The notes under the pieces were generated by a model, which had not been told where the DNA came from, searched no databases, and saw only the letters and a list, made by a program, of their open reading frames with translations. From Hydractinia symbiolongicarpus (taxonomy: Eukaryota > Cnidaria > Hydrozoa > Anthoathecata > Hydractiniidae), in assembly GCF_029227915.1 (NCBI RefSeq), contig NC_079875.1:26358001-26422000 (forward strand): a DNA stretch of 64,000 nucleotides. Reading direction: 5' to 3'. The position numbers were made by a program, and so were the translations under genes. Positions 21,335-32,547 of the stretch are shown here, in pieces (the first letter of the stretch is position 1; the number at the start of each line of letters is the position of its first letter).

Positions 21335-21525
21335 CAATCCCAGACAAAATATAGTGGCAATTTTCACAGAATACAGTTTCTCTCACCCTCCTCCCCCATA
21401 TCAGTGTTGCTTCTATGCGTCAGGGCACAAAACAAGGCCTAAATCAACTCTGATATTGGGGAAGCGGGGTACACAGAATTTTCACTGGGAAAATGACATT
21501 TTGCCACTTATTTTGTCGGGGATTG
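21335..21525. repeat. Terminal palindromic module, right end of the array
   Basis: 191 bp from CAATCCC to GGGGATTG. Here the final bases are followed by TAGTTATG instead of the TCTGA seen at internal junctions, which marks the true outer end. The outer arm has several small differences (GGGGAAGCGGGGTACACAG). Confidence 0.88.
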
Positions 21526-21527
21526 TA
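21526..21527. other. TA target dinucleotide at the array end
   Basis: TA directly follows the terminal GGGGATTG, as expected of a Tc1/mariner-type insertion. The matching left TA is outside the window. Confidence 0.6.
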
Positions 21528-22010
21528 GTTATGAAAACCGATTTCTTGAAGCCAATGAATCTGCTGCAATAAATTTTGTAAACTCACGGGAAACAATAAA
21601 CAAACAATCTATAGAAACGAAAACAATTTATTAACTTTATCAAGATTTATAAAACAGCTTCAAGTTTTAGACAGAAAAACAATAACAACGCGGGATGAGG
21701 TTTCGCTTTCTTCTTTTTATCTCACATATTGAAAGATACATCACTCGCCCATTGTACGCAATCTAAAAAGAAACAGAAAACATTTTTATATAGTATATTA
21801 TATTATATATATAGTAAAGTCTTTAAATACATTAAAATCCAGTGCCTTTGAGAGACAATATTTAGAGCTAAATTTCTAAACTACAAATATATATCATTTT
21901 TTGGGATAGAGTGCTCAAAAATTATTTACTAAATACAATATGATTGATATACATGCTTGATAGAATTAATGAAGTCATGCAACTCTGTTTACTTTGGGGT
22001 TTGTCTTCTT
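21528..22010. other. Non-coding stretch
   Basis: AT-rich flank with a short TATATTATATTATATATATAG run at about 21,791-21,812. I see no gene. Confidence 0.6.
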
Positions 22011-22175
22011 TTGGGGATTGGTAGTTCAGTCGGTAGAGTGTTCACTTCATATTCATATGGGTTCAATCCCATATAACAGCTGTTCCTTATTGAATTGAAA
22101 TTTAAATGGTTTTTGTAGCTCAAATGGAAGCTTTTTAGCACTCTAGAACCGTCATGTTGTCCTTTCTGGAACAAT
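22011..22175 (+). repeat. tRNA-derived SINE
   Basis: It contains an A box (TAGTTCAGTCGGTAGAG) and a B box (GGGTTCAATCCC) spaced as in a tRNA, followed by an unrelated tail that has a second A-box-like motif (TGTAGCTCAAATGGAAGC). The anticodon arm is imperfect, so this is not a working tRNA gene. Confidence 0.6.
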
Positions 22176-22179
22176 TGAC

Positions 22180-24660
22180 AGGGTCAATTTATTGCAATTA
22201 ATGAGGCTAACCACATAAAATATAGATCACTACTTTTTGTGGCCAAGACAGCAGAATTGAAGGCATTGTTTTCCATTTGGAAAGTACAAATTATACTTAA
22301 CAATTTGCTCAAGGTTGCCCTCATACTTATGGCTTTTTTGGCCATTTTTTTATCTTTTTTAAATATTTTATATATGTCCAAACTTAATCTCACAAAATTG
22401 CCACCATTATTGAACAAAAGTCCAATTGGTCATTTGTGACTTCACACGTCGTACATAAGCTAACTTCTTGAAAAATTTATTGCTATAGGTTTGAGTGTTG
22501 AAGAATTTAACAAGATGCGAAAGTAGGTAAACAAAGTAGAATTTCCAGGTACAGGCACCATGTGATAAAATAGTTCAGATTTAGAACATATAACAGTAAA
22601 AAGACCATAGTAGCAAAAGTACAAAAGTTTTTAACCACAAATGAGCAAATACCTTAAAGAATAAAGAGGTATTTTCCCGTTAGTTTTGGATTGGTGACTT
22701 AAATTTATTTCCACGATGCAACAAAAAAAAGAAGCAAGTAAATATTTAAAAATCGTGTAATAAATTTTTTTAAAAAAGAGTCTTGTTAAACATTATAAAT
22801 TGAATTTTCTTCTTCTGACAACTGTAGCTAGAGGTAGCTTTAACACCATTAAATCCTGGAATAGGATACAGACATCAATGACTAAAAAACTTGTTTCCAT
22901 AGATTACTTTGGTCTGAAAAGTGATCTAAAGAAGTATTTTATTGCCTCTTATTAATTTGTAACAAATTTTCCCTTTGTTCTCACACGGTTCATTTATCTG
23001 GTGATTATATATATATGTTCGTGCCGTCTTGTGTGTCCTGTGCCGTCTATTGTACTCGTCCAAGGGTGGCCTTATCCTCGTCTTAGCTTCTGCTATTAGG
23101 TAAGGTCTCCCTTCAAAAATAGTTTGTTTGTTTTTTCTCTTCATATTAAAATTTATTTGATTATTTGAACTGTACAGCTATTTTTGATTAATAAATTTTC
23201 TATCTCTCTATCTAGCTAGCTAATGATTCGATTGAAGGATGACAGCAAAAATAATTTTCCATGGTGGCCATAGGCACCAAAAAGTAATTTAGTTAGCTAG
23301 CTACGTCAAACCAAGGAAAAAAACGTAAATATAACTTTCAAATCATCCATACCTTCGCAACTCACTTTTCTTCTGCTGTATGAAAAGAATACCACAAACA
23401 TGCCAATTCAAGCTGATAATTTGGTACTTTAAAATCTTCTTTTTAATGAAGCCATAAATATAACACGTTTTTGCGCATTATAAACGTTCAAATTAATATA
23501 ATATGCCTTCAAAGAGCATATACAAGCTTTCCAAGTGCAAATATTAGGAGAAATAGCATGCCAGCTAAGCCAATTATTATCAGGACTTGGTATAAACTAT
23601 GTATTTGTGTTAGGTCTGTAAAATACACGATAATTCAATTTAGCTGATAGCCGTTTTCTGATTGCTTGAGTGTACTTCCCAGTCTTTCGCTTCCGGCAAA
23701 CGGAAAATCGGGAAATAACGGGGGGGGGGCGGTGGGTACGAAAGACGGGGGGTAGGGGGGTACAAAGCCTATTTACTGGCATTTTTAGCTAACATTATTA
23801 GAGCTGCTTGGTCCAAACTTATTTGTTCTATTAGACAAAAAAATAACCTACCTTTTCAAGAAAAAATATCAGTCATATCTCCTTAAGCTGATTTTATATG
23901 ATTTTTTTTCTATCGAAATTTTGAGAATCTCAATAATTCTCTTGGTATACTTCGCGTAGCAAACTTGCTCCACAATTTCGCTTCGCTCGCGAAGCTCAAT
24001 TGCTTCACAATAACTCCTGTTAGGATTATCCTTTGAACTTGAAACTTGCAACAAAACTTTGTTTTATCAAGAAAAATCATTTTGAACAATTTGAACACGT
24101 GACTAATCCGATTTCCCGATTTTGTCGGATTTTACCCGAAAATCGGAAAAAAACGGATTTTCGGGCAATTTTTGGCAACTTTTTATCCTATCCATATAAA
24201 AACCGGAAGATATGTTAAATAACTTTTATTTAGCTTTTAGAAACTTCAAACAGAATGTAAAAATTCGCTCTAGAACAAAAGTAATTATATTTTAGGCAGA
24301 TAGTGGCATTTTTAACAATTTTCAAGCTTTTGATGACGTCACAGAAAATGTGCTGACGCAAGCAAATTTTTTTGGGCGCCATTTTGTTCCTTTTATGACG
24401 TACTATAAGTGTGCCAACTTTGATTCAATTTGAACAACCCTATGAAAAGTTATTGAGGGGGGGGCGGAATCCGCCCCCCCCCCCCGGTCATAGTATGTTT
24501 GAAAAACCCCGGACCGAATAGGGTTAAAATAAATGAGAAAGTAATAAGTTTTGTGCGTAAAAAAGTGCATAAGGAAGTAGAAAAATAGTAACCATTTGAA
24601 ATATATGTATCCTTAAATTTTGATACATAGGATGCAACGGATTTTAAGAGCAAATTTTTT
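22180..24660. other. Non-coding stretch with small inverted repeats
   Basis: Mostly AT-rich. A G-run region lies at 23,719-23,762. An inverted repeat (CCGAAAATCGG...) lies at 24,090-24,165. A GGGGGGGCGG / CCGCCCCCCC hairpin lies at 24,457-24,487 and looks like the end of an unclassified DNA transposon, followed by GGACCGAATAGGGTTAAAA. No convincing gene. Confidence 0.5.
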
Positions 24661-24663
24661 CCG

Positions 24664-26525
24664 TCAGCATGATGTAAGCACGTCCATTGAGCATTGTAAG
24701 CTTCTCGCTAACGTGTCGATGTAAGCTCGGACGTTATTATTATTTGCCTCAGCTGTGTGGTAAATATGCAGGCCATTATCGTCATAACTCGTTTTCTCAC
24801 TGTGCACTGGCATATTTAAGACTTTTTGATTAGACTGTTGGCAATGATAAATCTGCGATAAATGAAAAATATAATAAAAAATATGTCACTTGAACATGAT
24901 AGCGTATTTGCGAAACGATATGTTTAATTGTTTTTGATAAAATGTAACGATAGTAATTACCTGAAAACCGTAGTCTTCGTTTTTATTCGGTATGTGAGCG
25001 GTTATTTGCAACACATCCATGCTCTTTATATTTTTGGGCCAAACCAGGGTATGGCAATGAAGCGTTCCTTTGCGCATAAATTCCAAACGGTAAAAATATG
25101 TGTGTAGATTGGAACGTTCGGGGTGTCTAAATATAACAAATATAGAAAAATTGAGAAAATTGTATATGAAGGTGTCTGTTGTAGAACAAAAGTTCAACTG
25201 ACCTGATATCTGTAAAGAGGTGGTGTCGCCACCTAATTGTGTTTGAGCAGTACATGTACCCTCTCATAATTTGCTCTAGTACGTGTGCAATATGCAAAGT
25301 TTCTGGACCCGACAAGTTTGTTGGCGTACGTTGAGTGAGTTCCATTATTTCTTCCAACCACGGTGGCTAAAAGTATGTTTTATAAAAATTATTTTCATTA
25401 CAACAACTTTCATAATTAAAGTGAAAGTACCTTAGGAAATGTCCACTCGTATGGTGAAATAGTCATAAAAAGTTTGGGATATCCAAACTGGCGCACAGCA
25501 TCTAAGAAGTATCGATGTTGCCATTTCCAGTAACCACTGCTAAAAATTTTGCGATCTAGGGATGCCACTGGAGTAGATCCAATTTTTTTTCCACTTTCAA
25601 TAGCACCTATAAAAAATTGAAATATACATTTGTTAAATGAATAGATATTACTTTTTGCAATGTAATAAGTACTTAAAACTTACCAGAAACTGTTTTGTAC
25701 ATCCAACGATGATACTGATATTGTAGGAGCTCAAAATTAACGGAATAATCAATAATTTCACTACAGCATTTTAAAATAAATGCTTTTTTTGCACTTAGCC
25801 TGCCTGAGCCTCCCTCAATTGTGCTTTCACACAAGTTGGCGTTGTAATATTGGCAAAGCCAAATTGCACATTCTATGCCTTCCACTATGAAGATCCTCCA
25901 AAAAGGTATTTTGGAAGCACATTCCATATCACTGACAATTTGCTCGTAATTGCTAAAAAGAAGTAATGAATTAAAATACAGCGTTTGTAAGAATTACATA
26001 AAGGACCAAAGATATGGAAGAAATGAAACCTGTAAGTTGAATTTGTATTTGCATGTAAATAACTATACGCAGCTTGCAATATATTTCTTTGGTTTGTGTC
26101 TTCTACACGTTCAATTCGCACTGAAACTGGCTCTGTACGCCTATAGATGAAAAATCCGGCGGTTTTAACACGATAACCATGTTTTTCTTTCTTGTATTTG
26201 CCCACATCAACGGTGAATAGTGAAAGAATTTGTTCTTCCTGTTGACTGAGATACACCAACGGCGTAAGGACGTTGCACATTCGTGGTACATTATATTTAT
26301 TGTCACCACATTTGCACGTTGAAATCTTTGATAATTTTTTCATTCTGCAATAATTAGGTAACATTTTGTCTCTTTGGAGCATTTGGCATTGTTCACAAAA
26401 TGTCCAAGCATATTGGCAGCACCAGTGTCGTATTTCCTTTCCTGTTTGTAACGGAACAAGGTTTATGGAAGGTGAATAAACACGATTTACGGAAAATTGC
26501 GTTTCGCGAATCTGTGTAAATCTTC
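24664..26525 (-). pseudogene. Helitron-like HUH Rep gene fragment, six exons
   Basis: Six exons join through GT-AG introns: 26525-26030, 25952-25684, 25606-25431, 25366-25203, 25126-24961 and 24852-24664. The joined protein shows a Cys-rich start (HWCCQYAWTFCEQC), a Helitron_like_N-type core (FGYPKLFMTISPYEW in exon 3; PETLHIAHVLEQIMRGYMYC in exon 4) and the HUH metal motif TLHCHTLVW in exon 5, preceded by YFYRLEF. The last exon stops at TGA 24664-24666 soon after a Cys-Met-Asp motif (QCSMDV). Such Rep proteins start rolling-circle transposition; the catalytic Tyr region and a helicase domain are absent. I call it a truncated element gene, since no start Met, helicase or Helitron end is seen. 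The exact Rep subfamily is uncertain. Confidence 0.68.
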
Positions 26526-26822
26526 CTCACTTTTTGCTTCTGTTCTTTCCTTTATCTAAACTGACATATATAAAATACAGTCAGTTATCGCATAATGTAG
26601 TAATGCTATTTAATACAAAAAAGAATATACTTTTTCGTCGTGAAGTAGCAGATGACAGCGCCTTTTCGACCATGTATGAGAAGTCAATGGATTCAGCGGA
26701 TTCTAAAGTTATTAAAAATCGCGAAAAAAATATATAAGTAAATAATGCAAAAAATAAAATATAGTAAATTTCTTAACAAGTAGTGTATGCAATGTAAATA
26801 ATACAACATCTTGTCAATCGTA

Positions 26823-27077
26823 TTACTTCTTCTTGGTTCTTCTTTTCTTTTTCTTCGACTCTTTTTCTGCCAATTCAACTGGTGCAACGCTGTCCTCCTC
26901 GTCTACGTCATTAAGCATGGCCAATAAAGACCTCTTTGAAGCGGAGGAAGATGAAGCAAACGTGCTTGGTGACTTATCCATGCACAAGTCGTAATAATTT
27001 TTTAAAGTCGGTTTGTCCTTGAACGTTTTCCAACTTTCTTTCCCTGCTCCACATTGCTCCGCAACAAAGCGCTGCAC
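26823..27077 (-). CDS. C-terminal exon of an unknown Lys-rich protein
   Basis: An acceptor GTGCAG stands just before the frame, which encodes RFVAEQCGAGKESWKTFKDK and ends in a basic nuclear-localisation-like tail (KESKKKKRRTKKK) and stop. A Ser-rich stretch (STFASSSSASKRS) precedes an acidic stretch (NDVDEEDS). It lies upstream of, and in the same direction as, the Rep fragment, so it may be part of the same element. I do not recognise the family. Confidence 0.35.
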   Translation of the reverse strand: MQRFVAEQCGAGKESWKTFKDKPTLKNYYDLCMDKSPSTFASSSSASKRSLLAMLNDVDEEDSVAPVELAEKESKKKKRRTKKK

Positions 27078-27079
27078 CA

Positions 27080-27970
27080 GTCTTTAGAGCGACATCTAAG
27101 TACTTATCGAATATCTTAATATAAAATGAGAATTATAAGACATTGTGACTTTAGTGCATTAATTTAGTCAATAAATGTTTACAATGAATTACTTCTTCAT
27201 CCTTTTCGGGCAGCGTTGCACCTGTTTACTGCCAAAGTAAGTTTTTACATTCTTTTAAGATTCGCCCACATGTCAAGGATTCAAAAAACAGTCAGACTAT
27301 TCTGTACAAGTGGTTATGTCTGATGATAACTGTATTTCACATCTTGCTAAACTTTAGTGAAAAAAAGATGAACCATACTTAATCTACTTTTTTTCTTTTT
27401 TATGCTAACTGGAATGGGGGGAGGGGGTGATTACAACCTTTTAGATAAATCAGTGACTCTGCACGTCGTTCTGAAGTTCTCGAATAGTCGTCGATTTAAT
27501 TACAAACTGCGAACCAACAAAAACATGTGTGTAAAACTTTCTAATATTTTATGAAACTTTTGTAAAGCAACAGTGTCCGTATAATTATTACTAAAATTCT
27601 TTTTCAGTGAATATACAAACAATAACATATATAATTTTTTTTTGATTATAAGCAACAATTGAACGGACTTCTCTAAACGTGAATAAATATATGTAGTTAA
27701 CGAAAATACCAAATTAATTTTTCATTCATCAGGCGTCAAATGAGTTTGCTCAAATACACGCCTAAAGCCTTACACAAAAAAAAGATAAAACTGTTATTGA
27801 GGGTTGTTTTATTTAATGGCATTAATGCATTGAAAATGATATTTTTGCATGTTATGGAGGATAAAAAATTTTTGATCCTGATTACTTTAGCTAACAGGCA
27901 CTGGAAACTAAGTTGTTGACATTCCAATTATGAGTAAAAGTTTTGAAAGCTTTAAAAAATGTAACACAAA
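27080..27970. other. Non-coding stretch
   Basis: AT-rich, with a short G-run at 27,414-27,428. I see no gene or clear repeat. Confidence 0.5.
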
Positions 27971-27984
27971 ATTAATTTTAAATT

Positions 27985-28520
27985 TAGTGTTATTTGTTTT
28001 ACCGAAACTTGGTGTCAAGGTTCAGGAAACGAAAAAAATTATTTTTATTTACCAGCTTATGCTTCAATTCATTAACCACGTGCAATAGAAAATCATCCCG
28101 GAGGTGGTGTTTGTGTTTTCATTCAACAATCTTAAAATTTTGAGTGACTTAACATTGAAATAATTAATAAACCACCAAAAATATATGTTAGTCAGTACCA
28201 TGTGTAGACCACCTGCTGGTAATTCTTAACAATTTAAAAAACATATGCGATTATTCCTTAACACAACAAACAAAACAAGTATACATGTTTAGATAGCAGG
28301 TGACCTAAAAGTGAATTTTTGACTTAGGAGATTATCAAAGAAATTATTGGAAATAATTATTGGAAAAGTAGGGATGAGAATAATTTACCGAAAAAACTCT
28401 GCATAGATTGAAAAGTTTATTTATAATGAAGCAGATATTGCTGATAATTTAAATAATTTCTTCGCAAACATAGGCTAAAAGTTAGGAATATTCCGAAATA
28501 AATTTAAATAAATAAAAGAA
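27985..28520 (+). pseudogene. LINE AP-endonuclease relic
   Basis: Broken frames carry the order of motifs of a LINE endonuclease: FTETWCQGSGNEKNYFYLPAY at about 27,999, then HPGGGVCVFIQQS, then CRPPAG at about 28,203, then AGDLKVNF, and a linker motif NLNNFFANIG at about 28,447. Several stops and shifts interrupt it. The reverse transcriptase domain is missing. This is an old 5'-part or internal piece of a non-LTR retrotransposon. Confidence 0.5.
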
Positions 28521-28636
28521 GGTAGGATAAAGAAGAAGAGGAAACACGGTGTTAGGTAATACAGTTTGACGATATTTGTTGAATGAAACAGACTGAATTT
28601 TGAATTTACTATTTTAAAATAGGTAAGAGAAATGTA

Positions 28637-28840
28637 TTGTCAAATGAGAAGTTGTCTCTTAATATATTCATAGGTACAAAGACAGAAACGTTAAGTACTT
28701 TTACAGGTTCGAATGCCAAGAAGAGATACACTTTACATTCATATGGTGCTTTGGTTGAAGAATGTAAGAGACTGAAAAAAATTAAATGGACAATGGAGGA
28801 GAGAAATCCTACTGTGGGATACCACGTAAGTGTTGTATAA
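28637..28840 (+). other. Short open frame of unknown identity
   Basis: 67 codons with a plausible donor (CACGTAAGTG) at the end. It lies upstream of the Rep-like relic in the same direction and may be one of its exons. No family recognised. Confidence 0.2.
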
Positions 28841-28940
28841 TGTTAATGTGTTTACGCTAAAAACATTTATTCTTGTGGTATGCAGGCTTGTATGGGTAGC
28901 ACAAAGTGAAAAAGGTATTTACTGGTAGATTTATTTTTAG

Positions 28941-29784
28941 GTTAAGAACTTGAATGAGGCAGTATATCATGCGAAAGTGCAACCAAACGACAGCCATATT
29001 GACGAACAAGGAAACATAATTTTGCAGCACGACGCCAGGGCATTCGCAAATAACTTCCGTGCCTATATAGACACTATGCTTGGAACACTTATGTGTCGAA
29101 TGGATGTACAGGTTATATTTGTTATACGCTTTCACCCTGTGTAGAGATCACTTGTTTTCTTTGGAATCGAAAAAAAAATGTTATGCTTTTGAATTTGTGT
29201 GAGAGGTAATTAATGCAGAGAATGTACTTTAGGTGTCCAATGAGTATGACATGCTGTTGAAGTAAGTGACGAGCTATACCATTAAATTCAAAGATGGTAT
29301 AGAATTATCGAGTGAGTAGCTATTGATGAATAAAATCACTTGGGAATGTTTTGTCAGTGGGTACTCTCTGGTATGTCAATATCTACACAATTTGAAGTTG
29401 ACAGAGCCAGAAATGTGTCTTCACTTCAATGATATTTAGGTAATTACAGTCGAGCATTTAATTGTGTAGGAAAAAGGCAAAAAAGTTTTTATTATTTATA
29501 CATTGCCATTTAAGGTTGCATGGGCGAGTAGCAGAACAAAGAAGTTCGTTGTTCCTGTTGCCGAAAACACAGTAAGAAATGAAACCATACTGAAGTATTT
29601 AACACGTTCCCAAAACGGAGCATATGTGCCTTTGGAATTACGTGAGGTACTTCGACACCAAAAAAAGTGTAAAAGATTTATTCCAAAAATTTATATTTTT
29701 AGGTACCAACACCGTATAGAGATAGTAAACTATCCAATCCATACGCACGATAGAAAAACCTACTACCCGTTGCTACTAGCATAA
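28941..29784 (+). pseudogene. Helitron-like Rep relic, C-terminal part
   Basis: The first exon (acceptor TTTTTAG at 28,935-28,941, donor CAG-GTTATA) encodes HDARAFANNFRAYIDT and CRMDVQ, which matches the last exon of the minus-strand Rep fragment (NNNNVRAYIDTLARSLQCSMDV). Then come short pieces: VSNEYDMLLK, LKLTEPEMCLHF and an open frame at 29,503-29,784 (VAWASSRTKKFVVPVAEN). In-frame stops separate some of them. It covers a part of the protein that the minus-strand copy lacks. Domain identity follows from that match and is inferred. Confidence 0.5.
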
Positions 29785-30267
29785 GCACAAACGGTGTTGA
29801 AGTGTCAAGGTATGTTCCATAATAATATGCATAACGATGAGGGAAAAGATAGATGGTATATGTTATTCTGTTTGACACAGGGCAAACTATGAATCACATC
29901 ACTTGGGCCATTGATCGGCAAGACATAGGGCCAGCGCTGGGGTACGTGATTCTGTAAAGAGTGAGACAAGATGAACATGTGGAATTTGCAACAAAGCTAA
30001 AGTCAAGTCACATAAAACTGATTGAAATTTAAAGTCTACATATTTTATATTGTACATATTATATAGCAATGTTGTACACTGAAAAAGAATATTTGAAGAA
30101 GAACTACTTTGTTCATCACTAACATACTGCCAAGCAGCGAGCAGGATTCGATCCGCGGTCCCCAGATTTCTCTGTTGAGAATGAAATACGGATGTGGTAT
30201 GATAAATATTCACCTATATGTATACACACCATCCGAATAAACTATCTGAGTTCATCACTAACATATT

Positions 30268-30340
30268 GCCGCACGTAGTGTAGTGGGTTCGTCTGCGGCT
30301 CCCAGTTCTGGGGACCGCGGATCGAATCCCGCTCACTGCT
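30268..30340 (+). repeat. tRNA-like core of the 273-bp repeat, copy 1
   Basis: A and B boxes are spaced as in a tRNA; the anticodon arm TCCC-AGTTCTG-GGGA would show TTC. The acceptor stem pairs poorly, so this is a tRNA-derived repeat. Confidence 0.5.
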
Positions 30341-30540
30341 TGGCAGTATGTTAGTGATGAACAAAGTAGTTCTTCTTCAAATATGACTTACACGCATTAT
30401 AATCGCCCGTCATGATCAGAGGTCTGATCGGGGTGAACCATTCTCTGGTGAGAATGAAACACGGATGCGCTATGATAAATATTCACCTATATGTATACAC
30501 ACCATCCGGATAAACTATCTGAGTTCATCGCTAAAATATT

Positions 30541-30613
30541 GCCGCACGTAGTGTAGTGGGTTCCTCTGCGGCTCCCAGTTCTGGGGACCGCGGATGGAAT
30601 CCTGCTCGCTGCT
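30541..30613 (+). repeat. tRNA-like core, copy 2
   Basis: As copy 1, but with GCGGATGGAATCC in the B box, which weakens it. Confidence 0.5.
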
Positions 30614-30813
30614 TGGCAGTATGTTAGTGATGAACAAAGTAGTTCTTCTTCAAATATGACTTACACGCATTATAATCGCCCGTCATGATCAGAGGTCTGA
30701 TCGGGGTGAACCATTCTCTGGTGAGAATGAAACACGGATGCGCTATGATAAATATTCACCTATATGTATACACACCATCCGGATAAACTATCTGAGTTCA
30801 TCGCTAACATATT

Positions 30814-30886
30814 GCCGCACGTAGTGTAGTGGGTTCCTCTGCGGCTCCCAGTTCTGGGGACCGCGGATCGAATCCTGCTCGCTGCT
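30814..30886 (+). repeat. tRNA-like core, copy 3
   Basis: As copy 1, with an intact B box (GGATCGAATCCTGC). Confidence 0.5.
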
Positions 30887-31055
30887 TGGCAGTATGTTAG
30901 TGATGAACAAAGTAGTTCTTCTTCAAATATGACTTACACGCATTATAATCGCCCGTCATGATCAGAGGTCTGATCGGGGTGAACCATTCTCTGGTGAGAA
31001 TGAAACACGGATGCGCTATGATAAATATTCACCTATATGTACTGAAAAAGAAATT

Positions 31056-32540
31056 TTATTGTGGACCACATACCGTTTACTGTGAAATTTATTCTCCAGA
31101 GCATGTGAATATCTTTGATTTTCTGTTGTAAAGATATATTTATTATAGGTATCCTTTAAAACTGCAAAGGAGACGAAGTGTAAAAAATTTAATAAACGCC
31201 CCCTCGAATAGAAGCCCCTCCAAGATGTCAAAAATATGTAATAAAAGGCCCGGGCGTTTATTCGAACCATTACGGTAGCGTGCTAAAAATTAAAGTCAAG
31301 ATATCATGGACTGTAAAGTTTTAGCTCCCAGTCAAACCTTTATAGAGTACCAAATTTCGCCCACACCGAAAATAGAGTCGGCCATTACAGCTCTTACTAT
31401 GAAATTTTCACCAGTTATTCTTTGTAAGAAGAAGTTTGTTGACATACTTTGATTTTTTTTGCGGTACAACTTTGTGCCTCCTACAAACATGCCACGCCTA
31501 ATTTATAAAAAATCTATTTCACTTATATCACAGATTTAAGTAAACACTCATGATTTTTCATGATCTTAGTCTCAGTACTTTTTCCTACATTGTGCCTGGC
31601 GTAAAGGCTAATTTTGCTTCATTTTGTTTTCTCCCGGTTACCATAGCAACCGGTCGCCGTAACTACATGTTTTGTTACTGACATGAAAACTTATTCGGCA
31701 AAGTATTTTTTTAGGTGTCACACAGTTTACCTTTAAAGGTTCAACCTGGTGTTAAAAAGACGCTGTTTAGTGTTTTTTTTTTTATTTAAGTTGAAGTTGT
31801 GATAGTTTTTTGGGGCATACACCTTTACGCATGTCTGACACAATTTACCTGTAGTGCTTAGTTCGATGTCATGATTATTTTGGTAACATTTACTGCAACT
31901 TATTCTGCAAAATAAATAAATAATATTAATGAATTTTTTGTTACGACGGGGGTAACATCGGGTTGTAGACTGTCCTAAAAAGGTGTCAAGCATAAACAAA
32001 TGTGCAACATTGTCTACCTGTACTAACCGCTCAGTCCAATGTTAACGACGGGTTGTTTCCTGTGTTTCTGTTAAACCTAAGTTGTAATAAAGTTTTTTGT
32101 AAGAAAAGGTATTGTACCTACACGAATATGCAACATTGTTTACCTGGAATCGGGTGCTCGACCTGATTGTGTGGCACAGTTTACGGTTCTTATTGTGCCA
32201 GGAACACTTTTACTTTACACCCATTAGATATTAAAACAATGAAATACACCGGAACCCTTTTTGTGGCCAATGCTAATGAGTTTCTATAACAAACAACCAG
32301 TACTGTTGAGGCTCATTGCAGGAACCTTATAGGAGGTTTAATACCACTGCACCATCTTCTGATTATTCACTCCAACCATTAACATCAGTTTTAACTATGA
32401 ACGTTATAAGATTAACTGTGAGTACTTAACGCAGTCCGTCCAATACTTGCAAATCGAACTAACTTAAGAACTTTGGAAGCAGTTTAAGCAGTTAATGCAC
32501 CAAGGTCACCAGCGTCCAAAGCTTTACTAATCAATTCAAG
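31056..32540. other. Non-coding stretch
   Basis: No supported gene. Similar short phrases recur around 31,730-31,870, 31,965-32,060 and 32,130-32,200 (for example ACATTGTYTACCTG), which suggests old, diverged repeat copies. Confidence 0.45.
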
Positions 32541-32547
32541 AAATAAC

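Larger units (their letters stand above)
1..21525. mobile_element. Tandem array of palindrome-bounded Tc1/mariner-type transposon, nine transposase copies
   Basis: The sequence starting 'aaatcaactctgatattggg' recurs at 1, 2754, 5506, 8259, 11021 and 21441, so four full units measure 2753, 2752, 2753 and 2762 bp. The block 11,021-21,440 holds five more transposase copies whose joints have lost the palindrome. All units point the same way. The right end is ...GGGGATTG at 21,525 followed by TA, which matches the TA target of Tc1/mariner elements; the left end lies outside the window. Copies differ by scattered single-base changes, small indels and one 108-bp deletion, so they are near-identical but not collapsed duplicates. 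I infer that the array grew by unequal exchange between directly repeated units. Confidence 0.93.
30073..31055. repeat. 273-bp tandem repeat carrying a tRNA-like core, with an inverted half copy
   Basis: The motif GCCGCACGTAGTGTAGTGGG starts at 30,268, 30,541 and 30,814, exactly 273 bp apart. Each copy has an A-box-like TAGTGTAGTGGGTTC and a B box GGATCGAATCC, framed by the inverted pair GTTCATCACTAACATATTGCC / GGCAGTATGTTAGTGATGAAC. A partial copy in the opposite direction opens the block (30,085-30,200). GTACACTGAAAAAGAA at 30,073 and GTACTGAAAAAGAA at 31,039 may be the target duplication. Confidence 0.82.

Noticed and set aside
1-21525. Bacterial IS630 array or contaminating contig
   Set aside because: The transposase belongs to the IS630-Tc1 superfamily, but the window continues without a break into intron-containing animal genes.
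24450-24500. G/C-run hairpin as a rho-independent terminator
   Set aside because: The DNA is eukaryotic; the hairpin more probably belongs to a DNA transposon end.
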